The position numbers and the translations under genes were made by a program. Shown in pieces: positions 25,816 through 34,066 of a stretch of DNA of 64,000 nucleotides; the stretch's first letter is position 1, and the number at the start of each line of letters is the position of its first letter. Under the pieces are notes generated by a model that saw only the letters and a list, made by a program, of their open reading frames with translations, was not told the DNA's origin and did not search any database. This DNA comes from Pseudomonadota bacterium. Its GTDB lineage: Bacteria; Pseudomonadota; Gammaproteobacteria; Steroidobacterales; Steroidobacteraceae. Where the stretch lies: positions 558,001 through 622,000 of the forward strand of contig JAFEDR010000011.1 of NCBI GenBank assembly GCA_018241525.1, in the 5' to 3' direction.

Positions 25816-27502
25816 GGTTGGCCTCCAGAAGGGTCGTGATGCCCTGGCGCACGAGATCGAGCGCCGCCGGCCGCATCAGCCGCGAGCCGCCCGCCTCCGC
25901 GAGCTCCTTGAGCCGGCGGGCCGGGGCACGCGAGACGATTGCCTCGCGCAGCTCGTCGTTCAGCACCAGCAGCTCGCCGATGGCCTTGCGGCCCTTGTAG
26001 CCGGTGCCGCGGCAGTGCGCACAGCCACGGCCGGTGCGCATCTTCCAGTCGCTGATCGCCGGCACCAGCAGGCCCGACTGCGCGATGAGCTCGAGGCTCG
26101 GCTGGGTCGGCTCGGCGCACTGCTCGCAGATCACGCGCACCAGGCGCTGGGCGAGGATGCCGTTCAGCGCCGAGACGAACGCGTAGGCGTCGACCTCCAT
26201 GTGCGCGAAGCGGCCGAGCACGTCGAAGACGTTGTTGGCGTGGACCGTCGTGAACACGAGGTGCCCCGTGAGCGCCGACTGGATCGCGATCTGCGCCGTC
26301 TCCGGGTCGCGGATCTCGCCGACCATGATCTTGTCGGGGTCGTGGCGCAGGATCGAGCGCAGGCCGCGCGCGAACGTCAGCCCCTTCTTTTCGTTGACCG
26401 GGATCTGCAGCACGCCCGGCAGCTGGTACTCGACCGGGTCCTCGATGGTCACGATCTTGTCGTGGCCAGTGTTGGTCTCCGAGATCGCGGCATACAGCGT
26501 GGTCGTCTTGCCGCTGCCGGTCGGGCCGGTGACGAGCAGCATGCCGTACGGCAGCTGCGACAGCCGGCGGATGCGGCGGACGACGTCTTCGTCGAAGCCG
26601 AGCGCGTCGAGCCGCAGGCCGCGCATCTCGTCCGTCAGGGTCTGCTTGTCGAGGATGCGGAGCACCGCGTCCTCGCCGTGCACGCTCGGGATGATCGAGA
26701 CGCGGAAGTCGATCGGCCGACCCTTCAGCGCCAGCTTGAAGCGACCGTCCTGCGGCACGCGGCGCTCGGCGATGTCGAGCTCGCTCATGACCTTGATGCG
26801 CGAGATCACCTGCTCGCAGAGCTCGCTGCCGCCGAGGGTGGCGATGTGCACCAGCACGCCGTCGACGCGGTAGCGGACGCTGAGGCCGCCCGGCCGGGTC
26901 TCGAGGTGGATGTCGCTCGCCCCGGCGCGCAGCGCGTCGTAGACGGTCGAGTGTACGAGCTTGACGACCGGGCTCGAGTCGGCGCTGATGGTCGCGATCG
27001 AGAGGTTCTCGACGTCCGGGTCGATGGCGATCTCGCCGTCGGCCTGGGCACCCGCGGAATCCATCGCCCGCAGGTCCTGCTCGTGCTTGGTGATCAGTGC
27101 CGTGATCTCGCCGGGCGCCGCCAGGTGCCAGGCGAGGGGGATCGCGATCTTGAGCTCGAGCCACGAGCGCAGCCGCGTGTCGAACGGGTCGGACATCACG
27201 GCGAGGCGGTCCTCGCCGCGCGCGACGATCACGCAATTGCGCTGCATCGCCTCGCCCGCGCCCAGGAGCTCGAAGTCCGGCGTCAGGCTCATCAGCGTCG
27301 GGCCGTCGAGCACCGGATAGTGGAGCTTGGCGCCGAGCGCGAGCGCGAGTGCGTCGCCCTCGAGCCCGCTCGCCTCGGCGATCGCGACCAGCGCCGGACG
27401 GCCGCCGCCGGCGGCGGCCTCGACGGCTGCCCGGATCGCCTCGTCGCGGATCTCCGGTACGTAGGGCGCGGGCACGGCGAGGACGTCGGCCGCCGCGCTC
27501 AT
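25796..27502 (-). CDS. gspE: Secretion ATPase GspE/PilB family
   Basis: 568 residues from ATG at 27502 (ATGA overlap with gspF stop). The N-terminal GspE/MshEN domain runs to about 150. The motor domain has Walker A GPTGSGKTTT near residue 324, Asp box IEDPVEYQ, Walker B IMVGEIRDPETA, and His box LTGHLVFTTVHANN. A zinc-binding C-module has CEQC and CAHC pairs near 470-510. It is a hexameric cytoplasmic ATPase powering pseudopilus assembly. The frame stays open far upstream inside gspF, but the overlap and domain start support 27502. Confidence 0.95.
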   Translation of the reverse strand: MSAAADVLAVPAPYVPEIRDEAIRAAVEAAAGGGRPALVAIAEASGLEGDALALALGAKLHYPVLDGPTLMSLTPDFELLGAGEAMQRNCVIVARGEDRLAVMSDPFDTRLRSWLELKIAIPLAWHLAAPGEITALITKHEQDLRAMDSAGAQADGEIAIDPDVENLSIATISADSSPVVKLVHSTVYDALRAGASDIHLETRPGGLSVRYRVDGVLVHIATLGGSELCEQVISRIKVMSELDIAERRVPQDGRFKLALKGRPIDFRVSIIPSVHGEDAVLRILDKQTLTDEMRGLRLDALGFDEDVVRRIRRLSQLPYGMLLVTGPTGSGKTTTLYAAISETNTGHDKIVTIEDPVEYQLPGVLQIPVNEKKGLTFARGLRSILRHDPDKIMVGEIRDPETAQIAIQSALTGHLVFTTVHANNVFDVLGRFAHMEVDAYAFVSALNGILAQRLVRVICEQCAEPTQPSLELIAQSGLLVPAISDWKMRTGRGCAHCRGTGYKGRKAIGELLVLNDELREAIVSRAPARRLKELAEAGGSRLMRPAALDLVRQGITTLLEANRVTAMA

Positions 27503-28677
27503 CGGATGCTCCCGGCGAGCTCGAAGATCGGGAAGTACATCAGCACGACGATGCCGCCGATCACCAGGCCGATCACCGCCATCATCGCAGGCTCGATCAG
27601 GCGGGTCGCGACGTCGACGAAGCGCGACAGCTCCTCGTCGTAGAACGCGGCGATGCGCTCCATCATCTCGCCCATGTTGCCGCTGCGTTCGCCGACGCGG
27701 AGCATGCGCTCGGCGACCGGGGTCGTCAGGCCCTGCGCGGTCAGCGCGTCGGTCAGCGACTGGCCCTCGCGCACCTGGCGGGTCGCGGCGGCAAGGCGCG
27801 GCTGCGAGTTCGCGGTCAGGAGCCCGCGGGTCATCTCGAAGGCGGTCACGACCGGCAGGCCGCCCCGCAGCAGCATGCCGACCGTGCGGTAGAGCCGCGC
27901 GAGCTGGTAGATCTGCGCCTGGCGCCCGAGCGACGGGATGCGCAGCAGCAGTCGGCCCGCCGCCGCGCGGGTCGCCGGCCGCATGACGACGTTGATCAGG
28001 ATGCCGAGCAGGATCACGAAGCCGGCGAAGATCGCGGCGCCGTGCGCATCGAGCAGGCGCCCCCACTGCATCAGCATCTTCGACGCGAACGGCAGCTCGC
28101 CGCCGATGTCCTCGTAGATGCCGGAGAAGCGCGGCACGACGTAGCCGACGAGGAACAGCACGACCAGCAGGCCGGTCGCGAGCAGCACGAGCGGATAGAT
28201 GGAGGCGTTGATCAGCCGCTTCTTCAGCAGGTTGATCTGCTCCTGGTAGGCGACGTAGCGCCGCAGCGCCTCCGGGATCGCGCCGCTCTTCTCGCTGGCA
28301 CGCACGGTCGCGACGTACAGGGCGCTGAAGCTGCTGGGGAATTCGCCGAGCGCGACCGACAGGCTCTGGCCCTCGTACAGCCGGCGGCGCAGGCCTTCCA
28401 GCACCGTGCGCACCGCCTCGTCGCGTTCCTTCTCGGTCAGCGCGTCGATCGCCTCGACCAGCGTGAGGCCGGCCTCGAGCAGCGCGATCAGCTCGTTGCT
28501 GAAGGGCACCAGCGCGAGCTTGGCGCGGCGGCTGCGGCGGAAGCGGGCGATGTCGACCGCGAGCACCCGCAGGCCGCGCGCGGCCGCCTGGCGCCGCGCG
28601 TCCTGCTCGTCGAGCGCCTCCATCTCGTGGATGGCGGTCGCGCTCGCGGCGTCCAGGGCTGTGACTCGAAAGCGCAT
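27499..28677 (-). CDS. gspF: Inner-membrane platform protein GspF/PilC family
   Basis: 392 residues from ATG at 28677, two bases after the gspG stop. Two repeats of the T2SSF domain (about 62-185 and 265-385) are seen, each with the GxxL..AL..L pattern (ELIALLEAGLTLVEAIDAL; RTVGMLLRGGLPVVTAFEM). Three hydrophobic helices lie at about 165-190, 215-235 and 365-387. It forms the polytopic core of the assembly platform contacted by GspE. Confidence 0.95.
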   Translation of the reverse strand: MRFRVTALDAASATAIHEMEALDEQDARRQAAARGLRVLAVDIARFRRSRRAKLALVPFSNELIALLEAGLTLVEAIDALTEKERDEAVRTVLEGLRRRLYEGQSLSVALGEFPSSFSALYVATVRASEKSGAIPEALRRYVAYQEQINLLKKRLINASIYPLVLLATGLLVVLFLVGYVVPRFSGIYEDIGGELPFASKMLMQWGRLLDAHGAAIFAGFVILLGILINVVMRPATRAAAGRLLLRIPSLGRQAQIYQLARLYRTVGMLLRGGLPVVTAFEMTRGLLTANSQPRLAAATRQVREGQSLTDALTAQGLTTPVAERMLRVGERSGNMGEMMERIAAFYDEELSRFVDVATRLIEPAMMAVIGLVIGGIVVLMYFPIFELAGSIR

Positions 28678-28679
28678 GG

Positions 28680-29117
28680 CTACCAGTTCGTCACGTCCGC
28701 GTCTTCTCCCGTGCCACCGGCCTTGCCGTCCTTGCCGAACGAATAGAGATCGAAGTCGCCGCCGTGGGTGCCCGGCTGCGCGTAGACGTACGGCCGACCC
28801 CACGGATCCGCCGGCACGCCCTTCTTCAGATAAGGCCCCGCCCAGTTCGCCTCGCCACTCGGCTGAGCGACCAGTGCCTGCAGCCCTTCCTCGCTGGTCG
28901 GGTAGCGGCCCATGTCGAGGCGGAACTGGTCGAGCGCCTTGTCGAGCGCGTCGATCTGGGCGCGCGCGACCTTGACCTGCGACTTGCCCACCTGCGCGAA
29001 GTAGCGCGGCGCGACGAAGCCCGCGAGCAGGCCGATGATCACCATCACGACCAGCAGTTCGAGGAGCGTGAAGCCGCGTGCGTCGCGCCGCCGCTGCCCG
29101 TACCCGTTTGTTTTCAT
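28680..29117 (-). CDS. gspG: Major pseudopilin GspG
   Basis: 145 residues; ATG at 29117 with a GGGGGA run upstream. Leader RRRDARG then FTLLELLVVMVIIGLLAGFVAPRYF, with Glu5 and the typical GspG helix. Family features include RLDMGRYPTSEEGLQALV, WAGPYLKKGVPADPWGRPY, and a C-terminal Asp-rich loop (GKDGKAGGTGEDADVTNW) resembling the calcium site of GspG. As first gene of the secretion operon it would be made in highest amount, fitting its role as the main pilus subunit. The regulatory repeat at 29224 lies 107-136 bases upstream. Confidence 0.95.
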   Translation of the reverse strand: MKTNGYGQRRRDARGFTLLELLVVMVIIGLLAGFVAPRYFAQVGKSQVKVARAQIDALDKALDQFRLDMGRYPTSEEGLQALVAQPSGEANWAGPYLKKGVPADPWGRPYVYAQPGTHGGDFDLYSFGKDGKAGGTGEDADVTNW

Positions 29118-29223
29118 AAGCGAAGTCCCCCTAGCGGACGCCGACCCCGCTACCGTGCATCCTGCCGATGCGGCGCGCCTCGCCGACAGTCGGCCGTTGA
29201 GGGTGACGCTGCGCTCGGTCCGC

Positions 29224-29253
29224 CGTAGCGCGCGGTAGGGTTTCCCGGTACGG
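29224..29253. promoter_or_regulatory. Phased GGTAGGG array upstream of gspG
   Basis: On the plus strand CGTAGCG (29224), GGTAGGG (29234) and GGTACGG (29247) are spaced by 10 and 13 bases. The same spacing and much of the sequence, including a following GCTTA, recur at 31124-31153. It lies in the 157-base gap between the kinase and the secretion operon, where it could control gspG transcription (inference). Confidence 0.55.
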
Positions 29254-29274
29254 CTTACAGGGCCGCCCGGAGCG

Positions 29275-31026
29275 TCAATTCAGCTGTGCATTCGCATCCC
29301 GAGCCGCCGCCATGCCGGTGATCGGCCACTCGAGATGCACCGTCGTTCCCCGGCCCGGCGCGCTCGACACGTCGCAGCGGCCGCCGGCACGCGCCGCCCG
29401 CTCGCGCAGGCCCCGCAGCCCGCGCAGGTCCGGCCGGTCGACGAGCCGGCGCACGTCGCCGCTCAGCGCAAAACCCGTGCCGTCGTCGCGCACGTCGACC
29501 GTCAGGCAGCCGTCGACGATGCGCATCGAAACCTGGACCCGGTGCGCGTTCGCGTGGCGCGCGACGTTGTTCAGCGACTCCTGCACGGCGCGGAACACGT
29601 GCGTGCCGAGCGCATTAGGCACTTCCTGGTCGTCGACCTCGATGTCGGTCTCGATCGCGATGTCGGTATAGACATCGTGCCACTCGCGGCACAGGAATCG
29701 GATCGCCGAGGCCGTGCCGAGGTCGTCGAGCACCGCGGGCCTCAAGTTCATCGAGATGCTGCGCACGTCCGTCATCACGCGCTGGATGCGCTGCACGGTG
29801 GTCTCGATCAGCGCGACCGCCTCGGTGGTCTCGAGGCGCCGCACCAGCACCTGGGCGCGCTCCAGCGAGTACTTCACCGCGCCGAGCGACTGGCCGATCG
29901 AATCGTGCAGGTCCTGCGCGATGCGCTGGCGCTCCTCCTCCTGCGTCGACATCAGCCGGTGCGACAGACCCTCGAGCTCGCGCTGCGAGGCCAGGAGGTC
30001 GCGCTCGACCTCGCCGCGGCGCGCCACTTCGGTGCGCAGCTGGCGGTTGGTGGCGGTGAGCTCGGTGGTGCGTTCCTCGACCCGCTCCTCGAGCGCCTGG
30101 TTCAGCGTCTTGAGCTCGCGCTCGATGCGCCGCAGCGAGGTCACGTCATTGACGACGAACGCGGCATAGGCGCGCGCATCGGGCGCCTCACGGGGATCCT
30201 CCGCGGCGCGACGCAGCTGCACCACCAGGTCGCGCTGCGAGGCCTCATCGAGGATCTCGAAGCTCGCTGACTCCTCGTGCTCGAGCGCCGCGAGCGCGCC
30301 GGCGAGCGAGGCGGACAGCGCGCAGTGCGGATCTTCGCAGTGCGTGTGCAGCACCTGGTGCAGCTCGCGGCGCAGCGCCCCCTGCACGTTGCCGAGCGCC
30401 CAGCGCTCGAGCGCGCGGTTGACGCGGATCACGCGGTGCCGGCGGTCGATCAGGCCGACGACCTCCGGCAGCGCGTCCGCGGTGAGCTCCCACTCGCGCT
30501 TCGCCGCGTGGATCGCGGCCAGGGTCTTCAGGCGCTCCGCGCTCGCGCCGACGCTCGCGGCACTGCCGGCGAGCATGCGCCGGGCGATGTCGATGGCCGC
30601 GCGATGCTCCTCGGCCTCCTCGGCCGAGGGCGGCGCGAAGAACAGGATCGCGTAGACGGGCTTGACCGGGTCCGGGATCGCGCCGCAGATCACGCGCAGC
30701 GACCCGACCGACACCGGGTCGTCGCCGGCGGTCGGCTCGCGATGCAGCCCGCCGCTCTGCAGCACGCGATCGGGGGTCGCGAAGGCGCGCGCGACGAGCG
30801 GCACGTCGGACAGCGCGACCGCGCGCATCGACCAGGTCCGCGGGATGCGCGCGCCGGCGACGGCACGCACGGTGCCCGCCGCCTCGTCGCGCTCGAAGAT
30901 CACCACCGACGCCTCGGGATAGAGGCCGACCAGCGTCGCCGAGGCCGCCTCGGTCATGGCGCGGAACGACACGCGGCTGTGGCACGCGGCCGAGAGCCGA
31001 GCGACGAGTTCGACGACGCGCTGCAC
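29275..31026 (-). CDS. Soluble GAF-PAS sensor histidine kinase (NarX/DegS class)
   Basis: 583 residues from GTG at 31026. An N-terminal GAF-like domain (about 1-160), a PAS domain (about 185-310) and a coiled coil (LNQALEERVEERTTELTATN) lead to a HisKA_3 domain with ERQRIAQDLHDSIGQSLG (His374) and a HATPase domain (VQESLNNVARHANA; DDGTGF). No transmembrane segment is seen, so it senses a cytoplasmic or redox signal. The PAS domain holds CEDPHC near 230-235, which could bind metal or form a disulfide. HisKA_3 kinases pair with NarL-type regulators; the only one in the window is at 32151. It lies between the secretion operon and the transglycosylase. Confidence 0.9.
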   Translation of the reverse strand: MQRVVELVARLSAACHSRVSFRAMTEAASATLVGLYPEASVVIFERDEAAGTVRAVAGARIPRTWSMRAVALSDVPLVARAFATPDRVLQSGGLHREPTAGDDPVSVGSLRVICGAIPDPVKPVYAILFFAPPSAEEAEEHRAAIDIARRMLAGSAASVGASAERLKTLAAIHAAKREWELTADALPEVVGLIDRRHRVIRVNRALERWALGNVQGALRRELHQVLHTHCEDPHCALSASLAGALAALEHEESASFEILDEASQRDLVVQLRRAAEDPREAPDARAYAAFVVNDVTSLRRIERELKTLNQALEERVEERTTELTATNRQLRTEVARRGEVERDLLASQRELEGLSHRLMSTQEEERQRIAQDLHDSIGQSLGAVKYSLERAQVLVRRLETTEAVALIETTVQRIQRVMTDVRSISMNLRPAVLDDLGTASAIRFLCREWHDVYTDIAIETDIEVDDQEVPNALGTHVFRAVQESLNNVARHANAHRVQVSMRIVDGCLTVDVRDDGTGFALSGDVRRLVDRPDLRGLRGLRERAARAGGRCDVSSAPGRGTTVHLEWPITGMAAARDANAQLN

Positions 31027-31123
31027 GTGGATTGCCCGGTTCTCCCCCTGCCTGCAGCCATCCTGAGCGCGGGCGGGGTCGGCCGGGAGTCGGCGGGCGT
31101 GGGGGCCGGTTCGCGCGGTCCCC

Positions 31124-31153
31124 GGTAGAGAAAGGTAGGGTAACCCGGTAGGT
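31124..31153. promoter_or_regulatory. Phased GGTAGGG array upstream of the kinase gene
   Basis: Plus strand: GGTAGAG (31124), GGTAGGG (31134) and GGTAGGT (31147), spaced by 10 and 13 bases, followed by GGCTTA. It fills the gap between the transglycosylase stop and the kinase start, 98-127 bases upstream of the latter. The layout duplicates that at 29224. Confidence 0.6.
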
Positions 31154-31156
31154 GGC

Positions 31157-31774
31157 TTAAGCCGGGGCGCGGGCGGTGCGCGACATCAGCTCGCGATAGA
31201 GCTTCAGGACCGCCGGCACGTAGGCCTGGGTCTCGCGGAACGGCGGGATGCGGCGTCCGTAGCGGTCGACGCTCTCCTCGCCGGCGTTGTAGGCCGCGAG
31301 CGCGAGCTCGAGGTTGTTGTTGTAGCGCTTGAGCAGATCGCTGAGGTAGCGGGCGCCGCCGCGAATGTTCTCGGCGGGATCGAACGGATGCTCGACCCCG
31401 TAGCGTCGGGCGGTCTTCGGGTGCAGCTGCATCAGCCCCTGGGCACCCGCCCGCGAGACCGCGCGCGGGTTGAACGCCGACTCGATCGCGATCACCGCCC
31501 GCAGCAGCGCCGGCTGGACCGAAGCTTGTTTTGCCGCATGTTCGATCAACGGCTCGAAGGCCGCGACCCGCTGCGTCAGCGTCGCCGACGGCCCGATGCC
31601 GCCGGCCGGCGGCTCCGGGTCGGGCTCTTTAATGAGGAGCACGTAGCGATGGTCGACCGGCACGTTCGAGTAGTGCGCGATGCCGGCCGCGTCGGTGAAC
31701 GCATAGATATCCGCGCTGGCGGAGCTTGTGACCGCCACGGCCAGCGCGAACCCCAAGCCCAGTCTCATCCCCAT
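31157..31774 (-). CDS. Soluble lytic murein transglycosylase (SLT domain)
   Basis: 205 residues from ATG at 31774 (another ATG at 31768). The signal peptide ends near SSASA. A short N-terminal segment IYAFTDAAGIAHYSNVP matches a DUF4124-like motif. The SLT domain follows (about 75-195) with catalytic Glu in AVIAIESAFNP, then SRAGAQGLMQLHPKTA, ENIRGGARYL and ALAAYNAGEESVDRYG. It cleaves peptidoglycan; such enzymes often open the wall for trans-envelope machines, fitting its position beside the secretion operon and sensor genes. Confidence 0.92.
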   Translation of the reverse strand: MGMRLGLGFALAVAVTSSASADIYAFTDAAGIAHYSNVPVDHRYVLLIKEPDPEPPAGGIGPSATLTQRVAAFEPLIEHAAKQASVQPALLRAVIAIESAFNPRAVSRAGAQGLMQLHPKTARRYGVEHPFDPAENIRGGARYLSDLLKRYNNNLELALAAYNAGEESVDRYGRRIPPFRETQAYVPAVLKLYRELMSRTARAPA

Positions 31775-31808
31775 GGCCGGACTCTACGGCGCGGCGGCGA
31801 CCCGCGAA

Positions 31809-31845
31809 GGTAGGTGGAGCCCGTAGCCACGCGCGCCACCCTACC
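31809..31845. promoter_or_regulatory. GGTAGGG-type elements upstream of the transglycosylase gene
   Basis: Plus strand GGTAGGT (31809) and CGTAGCC (31822) are 13 bases apart; CCCTACC at 31839-31845 is an inverted copy. The block starts 35 bases upstream of the transglycosylase start and lies about 300 bases before the divergent response regulator gene. Confidence 0.5.
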
Positions 31846-31918
31846 GCGGACATAATCCGGTGAGTTACGCGCGAATGCTGCCTGGAAGGTCGAAAATGAC
31901 GCGCACCGGTGCGGCCCC

Positions 31919-32004
31919 AATAATTTCTTTTGACAGAATCACTTAAGAAGCGCGTCTCGATTTTGCATCGCACCAACGTGACGTGTGTCTCAAAAGAAAT
32001 AATT
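31919..32004. promoter_or_regulatory. AT-rich divergent control region with long-spaced inverted repeat
   Basis: The 376-base gap between the transglycosylase and the response regulator is strikingly AT-rich for this genome and holds no ORF I trust. AATAATTTCTTTTGA (31919-31933) matches the complement of TCAAAAGAAATAATT (31990-32004) at 14 of 15 positions, with 56 bases between. The left arm includes TTGACA (31930) and the right arm the mirrored TTGAGA, as two inward-facing -35-like boxes without good -10 partners. A run of eight T follows near 32019. A regulator binding both arms, or two convergent promoters, would fit; neither is shown. Confidence 0.5.
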
Positions 32005-32150
32005 TCAGTCCGGGATTGTTTTTTTTCGGCGAAAGTACAAGAGTCGAAGCAGGGATACGGGTATTCCTCAGTATCGGCCTAGTCCGAACACCTAATGAGG
32101 ACGTGCCCGTGGGGCAGATCACCAAAACTCTTCGGAGTGGGGAATCGACA

Positions 32151-32921
32151 ATGGCGAGCGAGAAGCAGCCTCATGCGGTCGCGAACGGCGGCGAACACGG
32201 CCACGGTACGGCCGGCGTCGCGGAGCGCGCCGCAACGCGCGTGCTCTTGATCGATGACCACGCGATCCTGCGCGAAGGACTGAGCGCGCTGCTCGAGCTC
32301 GAATCCGATCTGCGCGTCGTCGGCCATGCCGCGACGATTCCGGACGGGCTCACGCTCGCGCGCTCGCTGCAGCCGGACCTGATCATCACCGACGTATCGC
32401 TGCCCGGCGCCACCGGCGTGCAGGGCATCCTGGAGCTGCGCCAGAACTCGCCGCGCGCTCGGCTCGTGGTGCTGACGGTGCACGCCACCGAGGAATACAT
32501 CCGCGCGGCGCTCGCCGCCGGCGCCGACGGCTACGTGCTCAAGGACGCGAGCCGCAGCGAGCTGATCTATGGGTTGCGCACGGTGCTCTCCGGCCAGCGC
32601 CACCTGTGTGCGCGCGCCTCGGCCCGCATCGTGCGCAGCTACCTCGGCGACGCGCAGAAGCCGGCGACCACGGTCACCGGCGTCACCGGCCGCGAGCGCG
32701 AGGTGCTGTCGATGATCGCGAGCGGGTTGTCGAACAAGCGCATCGCCGCCTCGCTGAACCGCTCGGTCAAGACGGTCGAGAAGCACCGCGCGAACCTGAT
32801 GCGCAAGCTGCAGCTGCACAACGTCGCGGACGTCACGCGCTTCGCGATGCAGAGCGGGCTGCTGCGCGACGATCCGCACGCGGAAGCCGCACCGCCGCAG
32901 GCCAGCCGCTCGCACGGCTGA
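32151..32921 (+). CDS. NarL/FixJ-type response regulator
   Basis: 256 residues. ATG at 32151 has GGGGA seven bases upstream; the frame is open further upstream but that region is AT-rich control DNA. The receiver domain (about 30-145) has the acidic pair LIDDH, phospho-acceptor Asp81 in DLIITDVSLPG, and VLKDAS Lys. The C-terminal LuxR-type helix-turn-helix (about 180-240) reads TGREREVLSMIASGLSNKRIAASL...VKTVEKHRANLMRKL. An unusual N-terminal extension of about 28 residues is Gly/His-rich. It is the natural partner of the kinase at 29275, and a candidate binder of the GGTAGGG arrays (inference). Confidence 0.93.
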   Translation: MASEKQPHAVANGGEHGHGTAGVAERAATRVLLIDDHAILREGLSALLELESDLRVVGHAATIPDGLTLARSLQPDLIITDVSLPGATGVQGILELRQNSPRARLVVLTVHATEEYIRAALAAGADGYVLKDASRSELIYGLRTVLSGQRHLCARASARIVRSYLGDAQKPATTVTGVTGREREVLSMIASGLSNKRIAASLNRSVKTVEKHRANLMRKLQLHNVADVTRFAMQSGLLRDDPHAEAAPPQASRSHG

Positions 32922-32930
32922 GCCGCGATA

Positions 32931-32959
32931 CGCCCGCGGACCTCTCGGGTCCGCGGGCG
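32931..32959. terminator. Bidirectional hairpin between convergent genes
   Basis: CGCCCGCGGACC (32931-32942) and GGTCCGCGGGCG (32948-32959) form a perfect 12-bp stem with a TCTCG loop, between the response regulator stop and the cysK stop. No U tract follows on either strand, so strength is uncertain, but placement between converging genes suggests a terminator. Confidence 0.65.
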
Positions 32960-32970
32960 ATCCCTGGCGC

Positions 32971-33924
32971 TTACGGCAGCGCCGGCTCCGGGTCCGAACC
33001 CTCCGGGACACCCTCGAACAGCACCGTCGAGAGGTAGCGCTCGCCCGTGTCGGGCAGCACGGCGAGGATCACGCTGCCCTCGGCCGCCTTCTCGGCGACC
33101 TTGAGCGCGGCGGCAAAGGTGCCGCCCGACGAGATGCCGACGAACAGCCCTTCCTTCTGCGCCAGCTGGCGCGCGGTCGAGACCGCCTCCTCGTCCGTGA
33201 CCGGCACGTTGTCGTCGTAGATCGTCCGGTCGAGCACGGCCGGCACGAAGTCCGGGGTCCAGCCCTGGATCTTGTGCGGCTTGAACTCGGCGCCCGCGAG
33301 CAGGCGCGCGGCCGCGGGCTCGGTCGTGACGATCTTGAGGTCGGGGCGCGCGCGCTTCAGCACCTGGCCGGCGCCGGTCATCGTGCCGCCGGTGCCCCAG
33401 CCCGCCACGAAGTAGTCGAGCCGCTTGCCCGCGAAGTCGAGCAGAATCTCCGGGCCCGTCGTCTGGCGGTGGTAGGCGGGATTGGCGTCGTTCTCGAACT
33501 GCCGCGCCAGGAACCAGCCGTTCTTGTCGGCGAGTTCCTGCGCCTTGCGGACCATGCCCGTGCCGCGCTCGGCGGCCGGCGTCAGGATCACCTTCGCACC
33601 GAGCGCCCGCATGATCTTGCGGCGCTCGATCGAGAACGTCTCGACCATCACGGCGACGAACGGGTAGCCCTTGGCGGCCGCCACCAGCGCAAGCGCGATG
33701 CCGGTATTGCCGGAGGTCGCCTCGACGATCGTCTGGCCGGGCTTCAGCAGCCCGCGGCGCTCCGCGTCCTCGACGATGCCGATCGCGAGGCGGTCCTTCA
33801 CCGAGCCGCCCGGGTTGAAGTACTCGACCTTCGCGTACATCGTGACGTGCCTGGGCGCCAGGCGATTGATGCGCACGATCGGCGTACGGCCGATCGTTTC
33901 GAGGATGTTGTTGTAGATGGCCAT
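32971..33924 (-). CDS. cysK: Cysteine synthase (O-acetylserine sulfhydrylase)
   Basis: 317 residues from ATG at 33924. A fold-type II PLP enzyme joining O-acetyl-L-serine (or a related acylserine) and sulfide to make L-cysteine. Lys43 in NPGGSVKDR is the PLP lysine; the substrate loop TSGNTGIAL and the phosphate-binding GWGTGGTMTG are intact; SSGGTFAAAL lies near the C-terminus. Length is normal for CysK/CysM. It is divergent from a MetX-family acyltransferase that may supply its acylserine substrate. A TACACT -10-like box at 33958-33963 lies 33 bases upstream. Confidence 0.93.
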   Translation of the reverse strand: MAIYNNILETIGRTPIVRINRLAPRHVTMYAKVEYFNPGGSVKDRLAIGIVEDAERRGLLKPGQTIVEATSGNTGIALALVAAAKGYPFVAVMVETFSIERRKIMRALGAKVILTPAAERGTGMVRKAQELADKNGWFLARQFENDANPAYHRQTTGPEILLDFAGKRLDYFVAGWGTGGTMTGAGQVLKRARPDLKIVTTEPAAARLLAGAEFKPHKIQGWTPDFVPAVLDRTIYDDNVPVTDEEAVSTARQLAQKEGLFVGISSGGTFAAALKVAEKAAEGSVILAVLPDTGERYLSTVLFEGVPEGSDPEPALP

Positions 33925-34066
33925 GGGGCGGTCCGTCCGTTTCCGGTGAAGCGCCAGAGTGTAGGACGCGGGTCGGCCACCGGCTCGGCTCGTTAGGTCT
34001 GGCCTCATAACGATCGGTTCTTGGGCGGCGGTGGCCGGCGCCAGTCGATCGGCGGAAGATCTCCGC

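Noticed and set aside
31930..31935. TTGACA as a -35 box for the response regulator gene
   Set aside because: No acceptable -10 sequence lies 16-18 bases downstream; kept only as part of the inverted repeat.
31983..32150. N-terminal extension of the response regulator from an upstream ATG
   Set aside because: Runs through AT-rich non-coding sequence with the inverted repeat; the ATG at 32151 has the ribosome site and gives a normal length.
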